Source: Daldinia sp. FL1419 (lineage: Eukaryota; Ascomycota; Sordariomycetes; Xylariales; Hypoxylaceae). From it: a stretch of DNA of 64,000 nt. The stretch lies in NCBI GenBank assembly GCA_025201765.1, contig MU623360.1:62001-126000 (forward strand), given 5' to 3'. Below the pieces are notes generated by a model. The model saw nothing but the letters and a program-made list of their open reading frames with translations. It did not search any database and was not told the DNA's origin. Both the position numbers and the translations under genes were made by a program. Position 1 is the first letter of the stretch. Each line of letters opens with the position of its first letter. Of this stretch, positions 24,050 to 36,796 are shown piece by piece.

Positions 24050-26136
24050 TTTTGTTCTCTGTCTAGTCGTTATTTATATACAAGAGAATTTAGAACGTGG
24101 ACTCGACGACGAGAGATGAGAGATGAGAGATGAGATGATGGTCCGGTAAAATCCAAGAATGACTTGTAGAAACCATTGATACCTCGGCGACTATACTAAC
24201 TACCTAACCTAGGTAAGTACTTATATTAGTTAATAAGATTGGAGTAGGAAGAGAGGTATTACATTATTAACTACCTAGGTTGGGTCCTATAGTTAGCAAT
24301 ATTAGTCAAGGTAAAAAGTAAAACTTGATACCCCCGCACCGGCCCGAGAAGCGGGAGGTAACCTAGATAATAATAGGTAGGTATATATCTTTACGTGCCT
24401 TTGCATATGCACGCTTTCCGCAACGTGCTGCACCTTCTTATCACCCAAGTTGTATCTCCCGGCGCTGCCCGAGGCTGATAAGATAAAAGCTTAAATCGAT
24501 TACTCTCTCTTTTTGTTATTAATAGGTTATAGGTTAGACAATTCCAACACTTACCTACCTACCTTAGGTACCTAAGGTAATACGTAATATCTCGTCCTGG
24601 ATTATCATATTATTATATACTCGGATTCCGGGATTTGATGTAGGTAATTCATAGCCCTAACATTTCTCTTTGTGATTTTTTATATCCCATATTTACCTAA
24701 AATTTAAGTATATATACCTCCTACCTAAGTGCATATCCCGCTAATAATAGGTACCTAGGTAGGTATATATGCATATAACAGATAGCCTCGATGGCCCCAG
24801 AGAGAAAAGGGGAGGAGGAGGAATTTGACGAAGGCGTAGGCTACTACGGTAGGATACTAAGGTTAGACTACTAGGTATCGCAATGATTTTAGGTGCTTCC
24901 TCAATGTACCTATACAATATGGATTTATAAGTCATAAATGTTTGGCCTCAAGATCATACCGCATCTAAGCCCAGGTAGGCACACAGGTAGGCGCCAATCT
25001 AAAATGCGTCCAAATTGATCCATTTCGTTATCATAATATCGTCCCAACATCTCATGAAATCCTCCCGTGTATGCTCCCAACCATAATATAATCAAGAAGA
25101 ACCGTTTACGTTCTTCGTGGTAACCGATTTAACGCCATCAGAACCTTGGAAAATCTCGTGATATTGTGTACTAAAATCTCCAACTTGCTCGTGGCTGAGC
25201 TTGAATCGGGTATGGAGTCAAAGATAAAGCACCAGTACCGTAGCTTCGTTCTTGCTGAGCCAGGATCGAGTGCCCTTGCAACAAGTAATGGTTTTGGTTT
25301 CGTAAATCGGACGTATGCAATCGGATATTTCGTGGGCCCTCGTGATGCGATATCTTCTCTATATAATGTAGGCGTAATCATGCTTTATGGTGATGTGCGT
25401 GACCTCTCTTGTAGTTGAGGGGTAGATCTATGAACCTATTCTTGTCCGTGCGCGCTCCCCCCGATGCTTCCATATCTCACTACTCAAAATGCGTACGTAT
25501 TGGCCGACGATTTCGTCCAGGCGCTTCTTCTTGGATATTGGGGGTATCCTTATCTCGATTGCCTAGGTATGTATTTGAAAAATCGACAAGATACCTAATA
25601 TGGCGAATGTTGTTTCTGCAAGTCGGAAAGATAGGGGATACGCGGTGGGCCGTAGGCTGTGACATAGCTCGTTGGGATCTAACTTGCATCTAGAATATGG
25701 TGTGGCTCCGTCAGTACAGCAGAATATCACGGTTTTGGTATGGTTAAGCAATAGCTGTACCTTCGGCCTTGCGAAATACCTTAATGATTCCCCGCTACTT
25801 ATAGCTTCGCCTTTCTCGGTCCTTAGGAATACAAAATGTCTTAGGATGTGCTGGGCTTAGGTGTTAGCTGAACTAGCTAACCTCACCAATTTAGCTATGC
25901 TACATAAACATCTCTAACAGAGGACGGGCGCTCATCGGTCCGGGGTAATTAAGTGGGCGACAATAAACCCTTTACCTACTTCCTCCGGTTCAAAACGACG
26001 TTTTATCCTAAGAAGGTGCAGTTTGTTGGGACATGGTTCCCGAGATATGTTGACGGTTCCTAACCCTTTATATTAGAGGGTTTGGTGCTCTTGGGGGTGG
26101 CTGGTTGCTCGTCCCACGGAGGTATCGAGCTCTTGC
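24050..26136. other. Gene-free interval, 2.1 kb
   Basis: AT-rich, with three AGAGATG units near 24108-24135 and numerous ACCTAGGTA-type motifs at 24200-24290, 24545-24585 and 24750-24770. Open frames of 90-92 codons at 25106-25693 show no recognisable family and lie on opposing strands. Confidence 0.55.
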
Positions 26137-29100
26137 TTACCTGAGCTCGCCAGTTGTGAACTCTCGAAATATTGCTAGTTCATGAAAGGCGCTCGCTAGG
26201 GTCTGCACTTGTGCCTCCCTCGGATTCGTCATTGCTAACTCTAGGTCGACCATAAAGCTTGCCCGCACCGTGAATTGTGCATCATATCGTTGTCCTATTC
26301 TTCTCATATCGCTTAGGACGGTATTTGCTTCAGGGGCAGATAAGAACCCATTGCGCAACGCCATGCTTAGGAGTCCGAGAATCGTCACCTCGACTACCCG
26401 GAAAGAGCCGTCTACTAGATAATCAGTATTCTATCCAGAAACAAGACACGCTATTTCTACGATGCACATTTTATAGATGTGAATTAGTGCGATACATGTT
26501 CATGGATGCGCAGTCAGGCAACGCGAAAGGGTGGTTATAGGAAATTGTATTACATACTAAAGAAAAATTAGTATTTACATAAGTGATCAGAAATTACAGG
26601 CGGCTATAGAGGCGTTTAACCCGGAGGCGCAGGATAGGTTGTTTACATACCACATATTCTCGTAGCCTGTCATGCAGAGCATAAAATAGAACCAGCATTC
26701 AGGGTCTTGGAGGTTTCCGGAGCGCATGGTTTCGCAAAGCATTGCATTCGCCAGATATAGGAGGGCGATGTGCCATAACGTCGAGGAGCACGCATTATTA
26801 AAGTTAATGCAGTATACAAGGATGAGCCGTTTAAGTTGATTGACCGAGGATTCGTGTATATCCTTCAGAATGGCCGTGGTAGCTATGAGGTGATCTACCT
26901 TAATTACCTTATCGGCAGACTGCTGCAAAAACGGCCAGAATAGTTCCATCACAGTACAATGGCAATAGAGACTAGGTCGAGCTTGCGTTAGAATAAACAA
27001 TAGGTTTTTGAATCAAGGGATTGGGGTATCGAAGTTGATGATAATATATATAGGAATAGGAGATAGGGGGGGTTCTTTATAAAAGAAAAAAAAATAAAAG
27101 AAAAAAAACCCCCCGGGGAGGTATGGGGGAGAAGCGTCTTACTGCAACATCAATGTAGAATGACGGTTACATCTTCCACGCGTCAGCTCAAGTGGAAGCG
27201 ATGCGGCCCATTCAAATATCCTCCGATACACTTGTTCTGCAAATTCAACAGTGGCCCGAGCAGCGGGGACGGTATCGCTTTTACCGAAGTACGTCCAAAT
27301 AATGTCGTGGACGATCAGACTGAATTTACACATTGCTTTAAAGGCATCGCCAGCCCGAGTTGATACGAGAGTCCTCTGAGGTGAATACGTATAATTTGCG
27401 TACCCGTGAGTATCGAGGTATTCTCCGGGCATGGGAAGTAATGGTGGGGTTTCTATCTCAGCCCGATGAAGATGCAAGGAGCGTATACTAAGAAGCAGGG
27501 CCCATGGCCAGCCGTTAGATAAATTGTAACGAGAGCATGGTGTAGGTCTAGGCAATGGGGCCGCTCACCAAGCGCATGAGAATATACCCCACGAGGTGTG
27601 ACACGCAGCTCTGAGCCAATCTTCATGATGATCCAACCAGGTTAAGGCCGATGCGTCCTCGGAGCCCACTCCAAAGACTGCCGCACTTAGGTTAGCCAAT
27701 GGTTTGATTCGTCTGGTGCGTAAGACCACAAGGACATGGATGTCTCGGTGACGTCGCCGCCGCACTGAGTACGCTCCGGAAGTTAACTTACGACCCATAC
27801 GTTTCCCCATTTGTATGCCTTCTTCGAGGCATTGGTTCGCATAATCATCGCGGCCTCGAGAAGCCAATGTGCTATTCAAGAATTGGGCAGCCGCAGCCGC
27901 CGTCAGTGTGTTGGTCATTTTTTCCGATTGCCATAATGCATCTGCTTCCGACTCAAATGCGATACTAAAAGCAGTAGCCTCAGGCTGCAAACTCGAATAT
28001 GATTGCTATATCATGTCAGCATTCAACACCTAGAAAATATCATACCATAATTCATATCTAGCCCGTGTCTAGACTGAGAAAAACTTACACAGGCCCACCC
28101 TAATAAGGCATTCACGAGTAGCCGCGAGCAGAAATGAGAACCCCCCTGCATACAATCATTCAAGAACAGATCGGCGTCAAATAGGGGACACCACGGATGA
28201 TCAATCTCTAAGTATAGCGAGATTAAAGTTGCAGCCAATTCGTTTGGAATAGGCACATTGGTCCAAACCTGGAAGTCTACGCCCTTTAGTCGGTCGTCGA
28301 TGATCGTGTGCATTGATTGTAGGGGTTGGAGATTGCCTATTTCACGATCACTCGTATCCAAGATAGGCGGCACCACACCACTTCTAGTGTTGCCATCACT
28401 AGTGCCAGCGGGATTTGTTGAGGATGATGGCGTATCGCCTCGCCCAGCGCTATGGAACGTATGTTAGCAGGGTAGTGGCCAAAAGGTCTGCAAGGTGTGG
28501 TAGTATCCACCAACCCAGTTATTAAGGGAAGCATACAAGCTAGGTGCTCTTGGCTGTTCAAGAATGGCCGGACGTAAGAGGTCGGCTAAGTTAATAAAGG
28601 CTATCTCGACGGGAATCAACATCGGATAGGCGGTTGGGCATCGCATCATAAGTTCATATTCGGGTGTCTGTTGTGTTTCGGGGATGAGGCCGGCTATCAG
28701 CTGCTTGTTGGACAACTTGACGGATAAAAGGGGCTCGTCTTCGAGGTCTTTTTTGACGGATGCCAAAACTTCTAAAGTATCACTCGCTCCCTCGGCTGAA
28801 TTCCTTGTGGACTTGAGTCGTCTTAAGATGTCGAGAGACACGGCATCAGGGGCCGATTCCAGCAGGTCGAATATCTCTAGCATGTCTTCTGTGGACCTCC
28901 TGAGGGATTCGACCTCCCTCTTCAGAGCCATAAATGGGGTCTCGTCGCTGCTGGCTGTGACGAAGTTACATTCTATACCATTTTTACTGCAGGCCGTGCA
29001 GGAAGGTCTTTTGCCATCACACTAACGGGGGAGTCGAAAGTCAACAACTCGACAGGCTCGCCACAAAAGCCCCGATGACAGGGCTGGTGACAGGGGGAGA

Positions 29101-29271
29101 GAAACTTACGCGGATCTTTTTGAGGCGGCAGTTATTGCAGGCGGCCTTGGAAACGGTTCGTTTCTTGATGGGTGGGCCGGTCTCCTTTTGGATAGATGAT
29201 TCCGATGCCTGTGCCTGGGCATCACCGGAAGGCGGCGCCGGAAGTAGGCGTTTGTATAGATTGTCGGACAT
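26137..29271 (-). CDS. Zn2Cys6 fungal-specific transcription factor
   Basis: Eight exons, 29271-29110, 29021-28537, 28449-28089, 28005-27792, 27677-27569, 27487-27143, 26971-26647 and 26430-26137, rebuilt by splice signals. They total 2295 nt, giving 764 aa with every phase consistent. The binuclear zinc cluster has six cysteines (C45, C48, C55, C62, C65, C72; spacing 2-6-6-2-6) and is split by the first intron after KKIR. A coiled-coil-like helix follows (ALKREVESLRRSTEDML). The middle-homology domain includes EIDHPWCPLFD, LGWACQSYSS, GKRMGLFGVGSED, HTSWGIFS and PPLLPMPGEYLD. The general build resembles the nit-4/nirA class, but I cannot assign a pathway. The 216-nt seventh intron and the second intron are the least certain boundaries. 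Confidence 0.85.
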
Positions 29272-32200
29272 TGGATTCCTACAAATCTTTGTCGACTTAC
29301 AGACCCCATAACAGACCTCATGCCTACCGGGCGTCGAAATCCGACATATTTGCCCGGGTGTTCTGCTGCGTTGAAATTTAGGATCTAGTGAGAGAGGAGA
29401 CTTGGTAGTTTTCCTCGACGTCGGAAACGATAGATCGTGTGTAGCCAATCATACCTGTGGGTTGGTTCGGGCCTCACTCCGTGAAGCCTGGGATCTAATC
29501 TCTCTAAGACCCGTTGCGCAAGGCGTGGCCCGGCCTCGATTAAGCGTGGTTGATAACTCGGAGGGAAAAAGGCAAAGCAAGGTAAAGTTACCAAGCTAGG
29601 AAGACGGGTAGCGGTAAGTATGAGGTATACTCGAAAGTATCTTTAGCATGTATTAAAATAAAAAATAAAAAAGAAGCTAAGTAGTATCAATATCTAGCAA
29701 TCATCCGGTTGGGAGGGCTTTGTAATAGAATGCAGAGTTAGTTCCGCTCATACCACGTAATGCACATTCGCATCGTTGTCGATGTAATTACATGTAAATT
29801 TATCTAACGTATCAGCAAAAAGAATATTGAAGAATGAGTGAAATAGGCTTTACTGCATCCAGTGTACCTAGGTCATCCCGGTAACCTAAAGCTACCTAGG
29901 TAAGGCTACATGAACTACCCAAGTACGTTAGGCTATGTTTGTAGGTTGGTTGGTAGGCTTCAAGGTCGTTGGGCAGGTACGTGAAGTATGTTACCAGGCA
30001 GGTTACCAGGCAGGTACATATGTCCAGTCCCCACGGGTATGTTTCCATAGGTACGTACGTAGGTGTATAGGTATCCACGGATCAATCAATGTCTTCCAGA
30101 CGTTGACCTTAGTTGGTACCTATTAAGGTACCTACCTGTATGTAGGCAGGGTAGCGTGTACCTAGAAATGCAATTACCTACCTCCATATCACTACGGTAC
30201 ATGTTTTTGGGTTCCTAGACCCTACATGAGGCTAACAAAGGTACAAAATTTACATGTATAAACCACCTCGGCGTCGTAGAATCTACTTAGGGTATACTTC
30301 GTCAGTCAGAAGACAGAAAGAGCGCGCATGTATGAAGTATGTGCGAGTGAGCCCGCAGGAGAGGGAAGCTAAGATCTCTGGCAATGTCGAGCAGTAAATA
30401 GCTATATCCCAATTGGTTAGACGCAAACTGCCAAGAGTCGCACAAGCTCTCCCAATGGCCAGGTCTATCAGACTTGCAGATCCACCCCAGCCAATGGAAT
30501 TGGATCTGGAGCCCGCTCCGAACCAATAGAAAGTTGCTCTGAGAAGCTTTTATCCCATTTTCGGATATACCGCAAACCATACGCAACTTCAACTCGTTCA
30601 TCCACACAACACCCATCAAACCCACCTTAAGATATGCGTACAACCACCGTCACGTAACTTGGCCTGACTAGGTAGATTCAACTACACCCTGAGCCGGTCT
30701 TTCCGATATCTTGGTCGCCATCTACAAATCCTCATGGTCAGCGGATTCTTCATTGATAGAACTACCAGTAGCTTTTTTGTTGACAGATTAATTGCCTTAC
30801 GCTGCAAGGGGAAAAAAAGCAAAGAAACTTACCTGTAAGTTCGCTTAGAAGCGACCTTGCGACCTTGCGACATGGAACCTTTCACTAAAGTTTACATTTC
30901 ACTTTTTGTTAGTTCTCTGTTTTCTTTTTCTTTCTTCCCTCCGCCGGCGTTTGTTCCTAAAATAAAGTGGCATGATTGTGTTATATGAGCTTGTTTGCTG
31001 CGTATGATATACATAGCAGACCAGTTGCTCGGAGGTGTTAATCTATCATTCTCCATACCGGGGGGTATAATTCCGAGATACAACAATCATTACTAACTGG
31101 GGTCGAATATCTCCCTTCTCCTAAGCTAGCTTGTCTGTCGTATAGCTTTCGTATGTATTCTCATACCCCGTGGTCCTAGCTTATGGTTGAGAAAGGTCAA
31201 ATGATAAGTAAAAAGATAAAAAAGAATATGAGGAAAATAAAATAAAAGACGAATAATATGGAAGTCGAAGTGTCATCGACTTCCAAGAGGCGACTATATA
31301 GAACGTACCCAATATAACCTACCTAGGTAATGAGGTCCCAGGGCTGCTACCTAAGATGTACCACATACTAGGTCAGGTTCAAGAAGTACAATCGAAGAAG
31401 AAATTCAGTAGCCGATTATAACACCATTATGCATATTTTTATATTGTGCATAAATGCATATAGATGGTGGCGAAGGCTCTCAAGGACTCCGTCGCATGAC
31501 CCCTGGTATCTGCGGCAGACAGTTGTCGGGTCTCACTTGTTACGTATCATCTGTATATTTACCTCCTAGGTGGGTATATTGGGGGGAAGAAACAAATAAT
31601 AAATAAATAAAAGCTTCCTACCTTCAGCCTCAGGTTAGGAAGCGTAGGTATCTACAGCTGTACGGGTAGAATACAACATTTCAAGTACCTGGCTACGTTG
31701 GCTCCCGCCACTTAGCGCCGTGCTATTGTAGCGGAGATCAACCCGCATCCCAGGAAGACATCTCATTGCATTGGAGGTCCTAGGGGGAAGGGGGGGCTCC
31801 TTCTATTATTCCGTAAGCCTAGGGGCTATGTGACCCCCCGGGCGCGGTCCCCCTTTACTGACCAAGGGTTCCCAAAGGTGGACGAAACCACCACTGATAA
31901 ATCTCTTATTTACACATCGCAAACCTCTCCACCACCGCTCACATATTGCCATGGTATTCTTCGTCCCTATTCCCCTATCGAGACTCGACACGACAATCGA
32001 ACCGTCTCGGGGCTTCCTCCGACGTAAACCTCTTGCCCAATACCTACGACGGTTATTGTTTTCTAGGGAGCAATAGTGGCGACCTGTACGACTGGAAACA
32101 TCATTCCTGTATCCTAAGTACGCCGCGTGCGACATTTATCGCCTCGATGAAGATTCTAGACGCGATGACTCATGCTTATAATCTGGGCGCCGGGGCTTTC

Positions 32201-33424
32201 CTATGGAGCAGTATGATATGACTTGTGTATCGACTCGAATTAACTTGATCAAGCTATAAACGTGTCGTGGAGCTTCCGAATCGAGCACCCTGCGTTGCCT
32301 AACGTTGTCGAACCCACCATCACTACCAGACATTACCGATCCCTATGCGAGAATAAACGTAGAAGGGCAAATAGTAACACAAGAACAACACTCGATGAAC
32401 GTAGATAGGGGGCTCTGGACCAAGCCTGTGACCGTCATCGACAGCAGCCGCGAAGAAAAAAAAAACAAAAAAAAAAAGGAACAATAGAAAATCATAGATG
32501 GATATAGCGACCGGTTCCGACCCCAAATCCTTGCGATACCAACTACTAATAACGTGCTTCGATCGAGATCCCGAGTATAACTAATATATATTCCTTCGTC
32601 TACGATCCACGAGTTCACCCCTTGATTCGGCCTAAGGTTGCCGAGCGTCGGGTGGGAAATGGGCACACGCAGATATATACCGCAAGACTATCATACGTTG
32701 TACTGCCTATTAATCCTCCCTCGCGGTTGTTAGACTTTTCCTAGTTTAGTATACGTTGATATCTCTGCCGAATCAAAAGTAAGCCGAATACGTCGGTACT
32801 AGAAAAAAAACACTACCACCATACTGAGTGGCTGACACTTGGTGCCTTAAGGGAGACCATACTACCTAGCGTACCAATTTCTGTATAATGCATCAAGAAT
32901 TAGAGAGAGCCCCCCCCCAAGAGACCGTTCGACGTCGGATAGGTCTCGGATAATCCCTAGGTATACCATCTCTAAAACTAAGTCCTTAACAGGAGTGGAA
33001 CACGAACCAGCCTGATACTGGTGAGATACCCTACCTAAATCTATTCGAACACAAGACGGGTAAAAGGAGTTGGGCTAATGTAAGAGGTTATCTGGCTGCG
33101 AATAAATAAGCCAGGCTATCTACTGATGGGTTATTGGGTTACTCGTACACGTTTCTTGATGGTGGGAGCGAGCCGTTGAAGCTTCTAACGAATTCATGCT
33201 TAAAAATGCCGCCATCTTTTATGAGCATAAACCATCATGATGCTAATTGGATAATGTAGCACAGATAATCCTCGAATATAGTGCTGCACATAAATACGCT
33301 CGGATGGAGATAAGTGGATAGGTAGTAGGACAGAGCAAGAGCATCGTACACATTCGAAGCTACCGACGTTTCGTTTCATTATTATTAAAGACCGGGTCCG
33401 TCTAAATACAACCGGCCGTAACTG
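29272..33424. other. Gene-free interval, 4.2 kb
   Basis: No coding region is recognisable. It contains clusters of GGTACC/CCTAGG palindromes at 29865-30190 and 31315-31330, a doubled 12-nt GTTACCAGGCAG unit near 29990-30012, and purine-rich stretches near 32455-32480. The longest frames (30302-30643 and 31806-32135, minus strand) resemble nothing known. Confidence 0.5.
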
Positions 33425-35262
33425 CTACGCATATTCGGTTACACTCTTGTGGTCCCTAACAACAGTTTGCTCGAACCCCGCCTTTCGTATTCTTTCATGT
33501 TTGACTGTCGTGTACGACAGTACAGCAGTCCAGATCGCTAACAGGATAGACACAGCAATCATAGCCCACATGCCCCTCTGTAGCATGATTAGTACGGCAA
33601 ACCCTCATTGAAGTCTACAGATATGATCAACGGTATATGGACTTACAATAAACCAGGGCGCCATCGACGCACCATAGAAGACAATGCTCCACCAGGCATT
33701 TACAGCATTGCTTCCGAGATTCATACCAGCCAGAACAACGGCCCGAAACATGTGTTCCTCGTAGCGGAGAGCGTCGTTGGCCCACGCGAAGAACGTAGCC
33801 TGGCAGGCGTATACAGCACCCGCCCAATAGTACGCACCAAACACTACAGAGGTCGATGACGGATTTGTCGGGTCCTTGGAGGCGGCCAGGATCATTGCGG
33901 AAGTAGCTACGCCTGTAATGCCGATGAAGTAACCGACAAGATAACGTTTGCCACCAAGGAAGTCTGTGAGTGTTGCCCAGAACAAAGTTGATATAATACC
34001 AACGGCGGGAACGCCAGTGGGGTAATTGTTCAGCTGGGGGACCGTATACTTGTTCGTCGGGTGGCTCTTCATGTACAAGGCTAGCAGAGCGTTCGAACTG
34101 AACGATTCAGTCTCGCCGGCAATGATCCAAAGTACGACGAACCCCCAAAAGAACCAAGATGAAAAGGACTTCTTGAAGAAGGACCAAGAGATTGGCGATC
34201 GGTCCTCTACTGGCGGGACGCGAGATACGGCCAAGGCCCTCTCGGATTCGGTAAGATAAAACGCCCCAGTCGTAGACGGCGTGTCTGGGAAGAAGAGGAA
34301 CCCGTAGAGTGCTACCGGTAACGTGATCTAGATATAAGCATTAACATCTTACATGCTTGTACTTCTACTCCCTTCCTGTACGCAAGCACATAGGAAGGGA
34401 TGCCCGAGAGGCGAGGCAAAAACAGCTTATTGGAATAAAATAAAACTAAAGAGCTAATGATGACGAAATCCAGAAGAAAAGAGACTAATACTTACGATGC
34501 CGTCCATGATGAACAACCAGCGCCAGCCACGGAGGCCATTCCTACCATCAAGGCTAGAGTGAATACCCGTCTGGATAAACCCTCCAATCATGGTCCCTGC
34601 TAGTCCGGACGCGGTAAATATACCCGACCGCTTCCCCAGCTCACGTTTCGTATACCAAGAGCCGAGGATGTAGTGAGTACCGGCGAAGGTGGTGGCCTCG
34701 ACTATGCCCTGGAAGAATCGGATAGCCATGATGCTCTGCGGGTTATGCACCGAAGCTGTGACCATGGTCAAGCAGGCCCAGATGAACATACAGGCCGGGA
34801 AGAAGTATCGTGGCTTGACGTAGTGCAGCGACAGGTTGGCGGGGATCTGGCCGATCACGTAGCCGACCGTGAAGCAGGTGTTGATCTGGTTCAGCTGGTC
34901 GCCTACGAAGCCCAGATCCTCTTTCATACCCGAGACGTAGGCATTGCTAAGGTTGGATCTGTCTAGCTATGTTTACGCGTATTATTAATCAGATGTTCTA
35001 ATCAGCCGGGGCCCGACCTATTCAATAGGGAGGAAAAGAAAAAAGTGCTGAAGAACGAAAAGAGGAATCTATCGCGAAGACGTACATAATTGGTGAAGTA
35101 ACTCAAGCAACAAAAGGTCAAGATGAAAAAGTCGATCTTTTGCACGAGCTTCCGCTCTCCGGGTTGATACTCGGTGTGGAGATATTCCCGCAACTTAGAC
35201 CTCGGCGGCATCGTCGTCGGTGCCGTCGCCGCCATTGTTTTCGGACCTTTAGTCTCTTCCAT
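33425..35262 (-). CDS. MFS transporter of the allantoate/pantothenate permease family (Dal5/Liz1-like)
   Basis: Proton-coupled importer of organic anions in the plasma membrane. Four exons, 35262-35086, 34966-34496, 34327-33647 and 33577-33425, join in phase to 493 aa, the usual family length with about 12 transmembrane segments. The family signature LDRSNLSNAYVSGMKEDLGF follows the first helix. Other marks are GYVIGQIPANL, GTHYILGSWYTKRELGKRSG and GWRWLFIMDGI. The central portion most resembles the pantothenate transporter Liz1 group, but substrate cannot be read from sequence. The gene is head-to-head with an amidase, 1.5 kb apart, which hints at uptake of an amide or a related acid. Confidence 0.92.
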
Positions 35263-35931
35263 CTAAAAATAAAAAAAATAAAAAAAATGGGGGAAATGGA
35301 AATAGACGCAACCGAGGGAATTGTGGTTACACAACAGCAAGCTTTTTCTTTTCTCTTCTTTTCCGTTTGATTTATTTCTCTTTTTAGGTTGCGTCGCAGC
35401 AATAAGCAGCGACCGCCATGTTATATATACCTGAGTATATATAGGTTTGTATATAGGTAGGCAAGCAATATTTACCTAGGTAGGCATAGATGATATTACT
35501 TATTACTTATACCAAGACCAAGCCTGATCGAGCGAGCCAAAAAGACGCGCTACGAATGATGATAAATTAGTTAACGGTTAGTTATCTAGGATTCTGGACC
35601 TCACTCTTCTTGGTCTTAGTAATTATGTTACTGATGCCTTTGCCGGAAAAAAAAGGAAGAAAAAAAAATAAGAAGCTGTTCCTGGAGAGATTTGCTAAGA
35701 TGCAGAATACCTCAGGGTAACTATGCACGTATTGGGAAACGCTAAGGCACCCTAAGATCCATGATGCTGGAACTTGCGGGGAAGCTCGAGATAAGAGATA
35801 GATACCTAGATAACTAGAGGTAATAGTTGGTGTACTTAACTACGAAGTACTTACACTAGGTAAGGAACCGAGCGCTTTGGGGTCCCTAAAAGAAGGAAAG
35901 GGGGTCCATAGGGGGGCGAAACAAGACGCCT

Positions 35932-35957
35932 AAAAAAAAAAAAAAAAAAAAAAAAAA
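35932..35957. repeat. A26 homopolymer
   Basis: Twenty-six consecutive A on the plus strand in the divergent promoter region. Confidence 0.9.
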
Positions 35958-36348
35958 GCGTCTTAGAAATCTTGGCCCTGTGGCTTTTTTTTTTCTCCTC
36001 GCCTTAACTACACTACTGTGTAATCGTGAGGGGTTGGATTGTTGAGTTATCCATCTTGGGGATAATGCCACCGCGCTATTGTTTTGGAGATTGGAGAAGA
36101 TAACATAAGGATCCTCGGCTATTGTAGACGTCAGATGTTATCTTCCCCTTTTCCTTGTCGTCGAAGAGGGAAAATGTACGTAGTAAGCTTCACAAGCGGA
36201 GAAGACGGATTCCAGTTCGGGTTGTAGGTATTAGCGCAGGCGGAGTTAAGCAAATGATGCGACGATATCGGATGCGTTCAGAGGGGAATCAAGTTGAACA
36301 ACATCCTTCTCGCGTCGTATAACTTTGCATCGTATAATGTTGAACGTA

Positions 36349-36353
<5 letters not shown>

Positions 36354-36387
<34 letters not shown>

Positions 36388-36406
36388 TATATATATATAT
36401 ATATAT
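36354..36406. repeat. Compound GA/AT microsatellite
   Basis: About 13 GA units are followed directly by about 13 AT units, roughly 390 bases upstream of the amidase start codon. Confidence 0.9.
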
Positions 36407-36796
36407 GTATACCTCGTACGTAATACCAACCGCAATATATCATAGCAAATAAGTAAAAACATCATCAAACATCGCTTTTTAGATAATCATTTGTCCTTTA
36501 CCATATTTTGCACTTCCCGCAACGAGGTAGGTTACATACGCCCGTGAACTTACCAAACCAGGGGTCACTTACACAAGTACAGGATACAACATAGCCACTA
36601 CTTGTTTTCGAATTCGAGATTGTAAGTCCGATCGCTATCGTTAGGTTTTTACACTATGGAAAAGAGGTCTCCGAGTATGTGCAGTTGTGTCGAGGTAGCC
36701 AGTGATTGACAGTACTCAAAAAGGTTTATATCAGACACCCGCCCCACAGAGCTGGAAAGGAGCATCATAAAATTCATAGAATCCTAATTCGCAAAC

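Larger units (their letters stand above)
35263..36796. other. Divergent promoter region between transporter and amidase
   Basis: Contains an A26 run at 35932-35957 and a compound GA/AT microsatellite at 36354-36406, plus a TACCTAGGTA motif near 35475. Both genes must be controlled from here. I see no further gene. Confidence 0.6.

Noticed and set aside
29990..30015. Direct repeats of 12 nt that might suggest an array
   Set aside because: Only two adjacent copies without spacers; a simple tandem duplication, not CRISPR, and the organism is a eukaryote.
30302..30643. 113-codon minus-strand frame in the 29-33 kb gap
   Set aside because: No motif, no supporting splice partners, isolated.
33000..33045. 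Possible tRNA on the minus strand (GGTTCG-like T-arm)
   Set aside because: The T stem does not pair and no A box or acceptor stem could be found.
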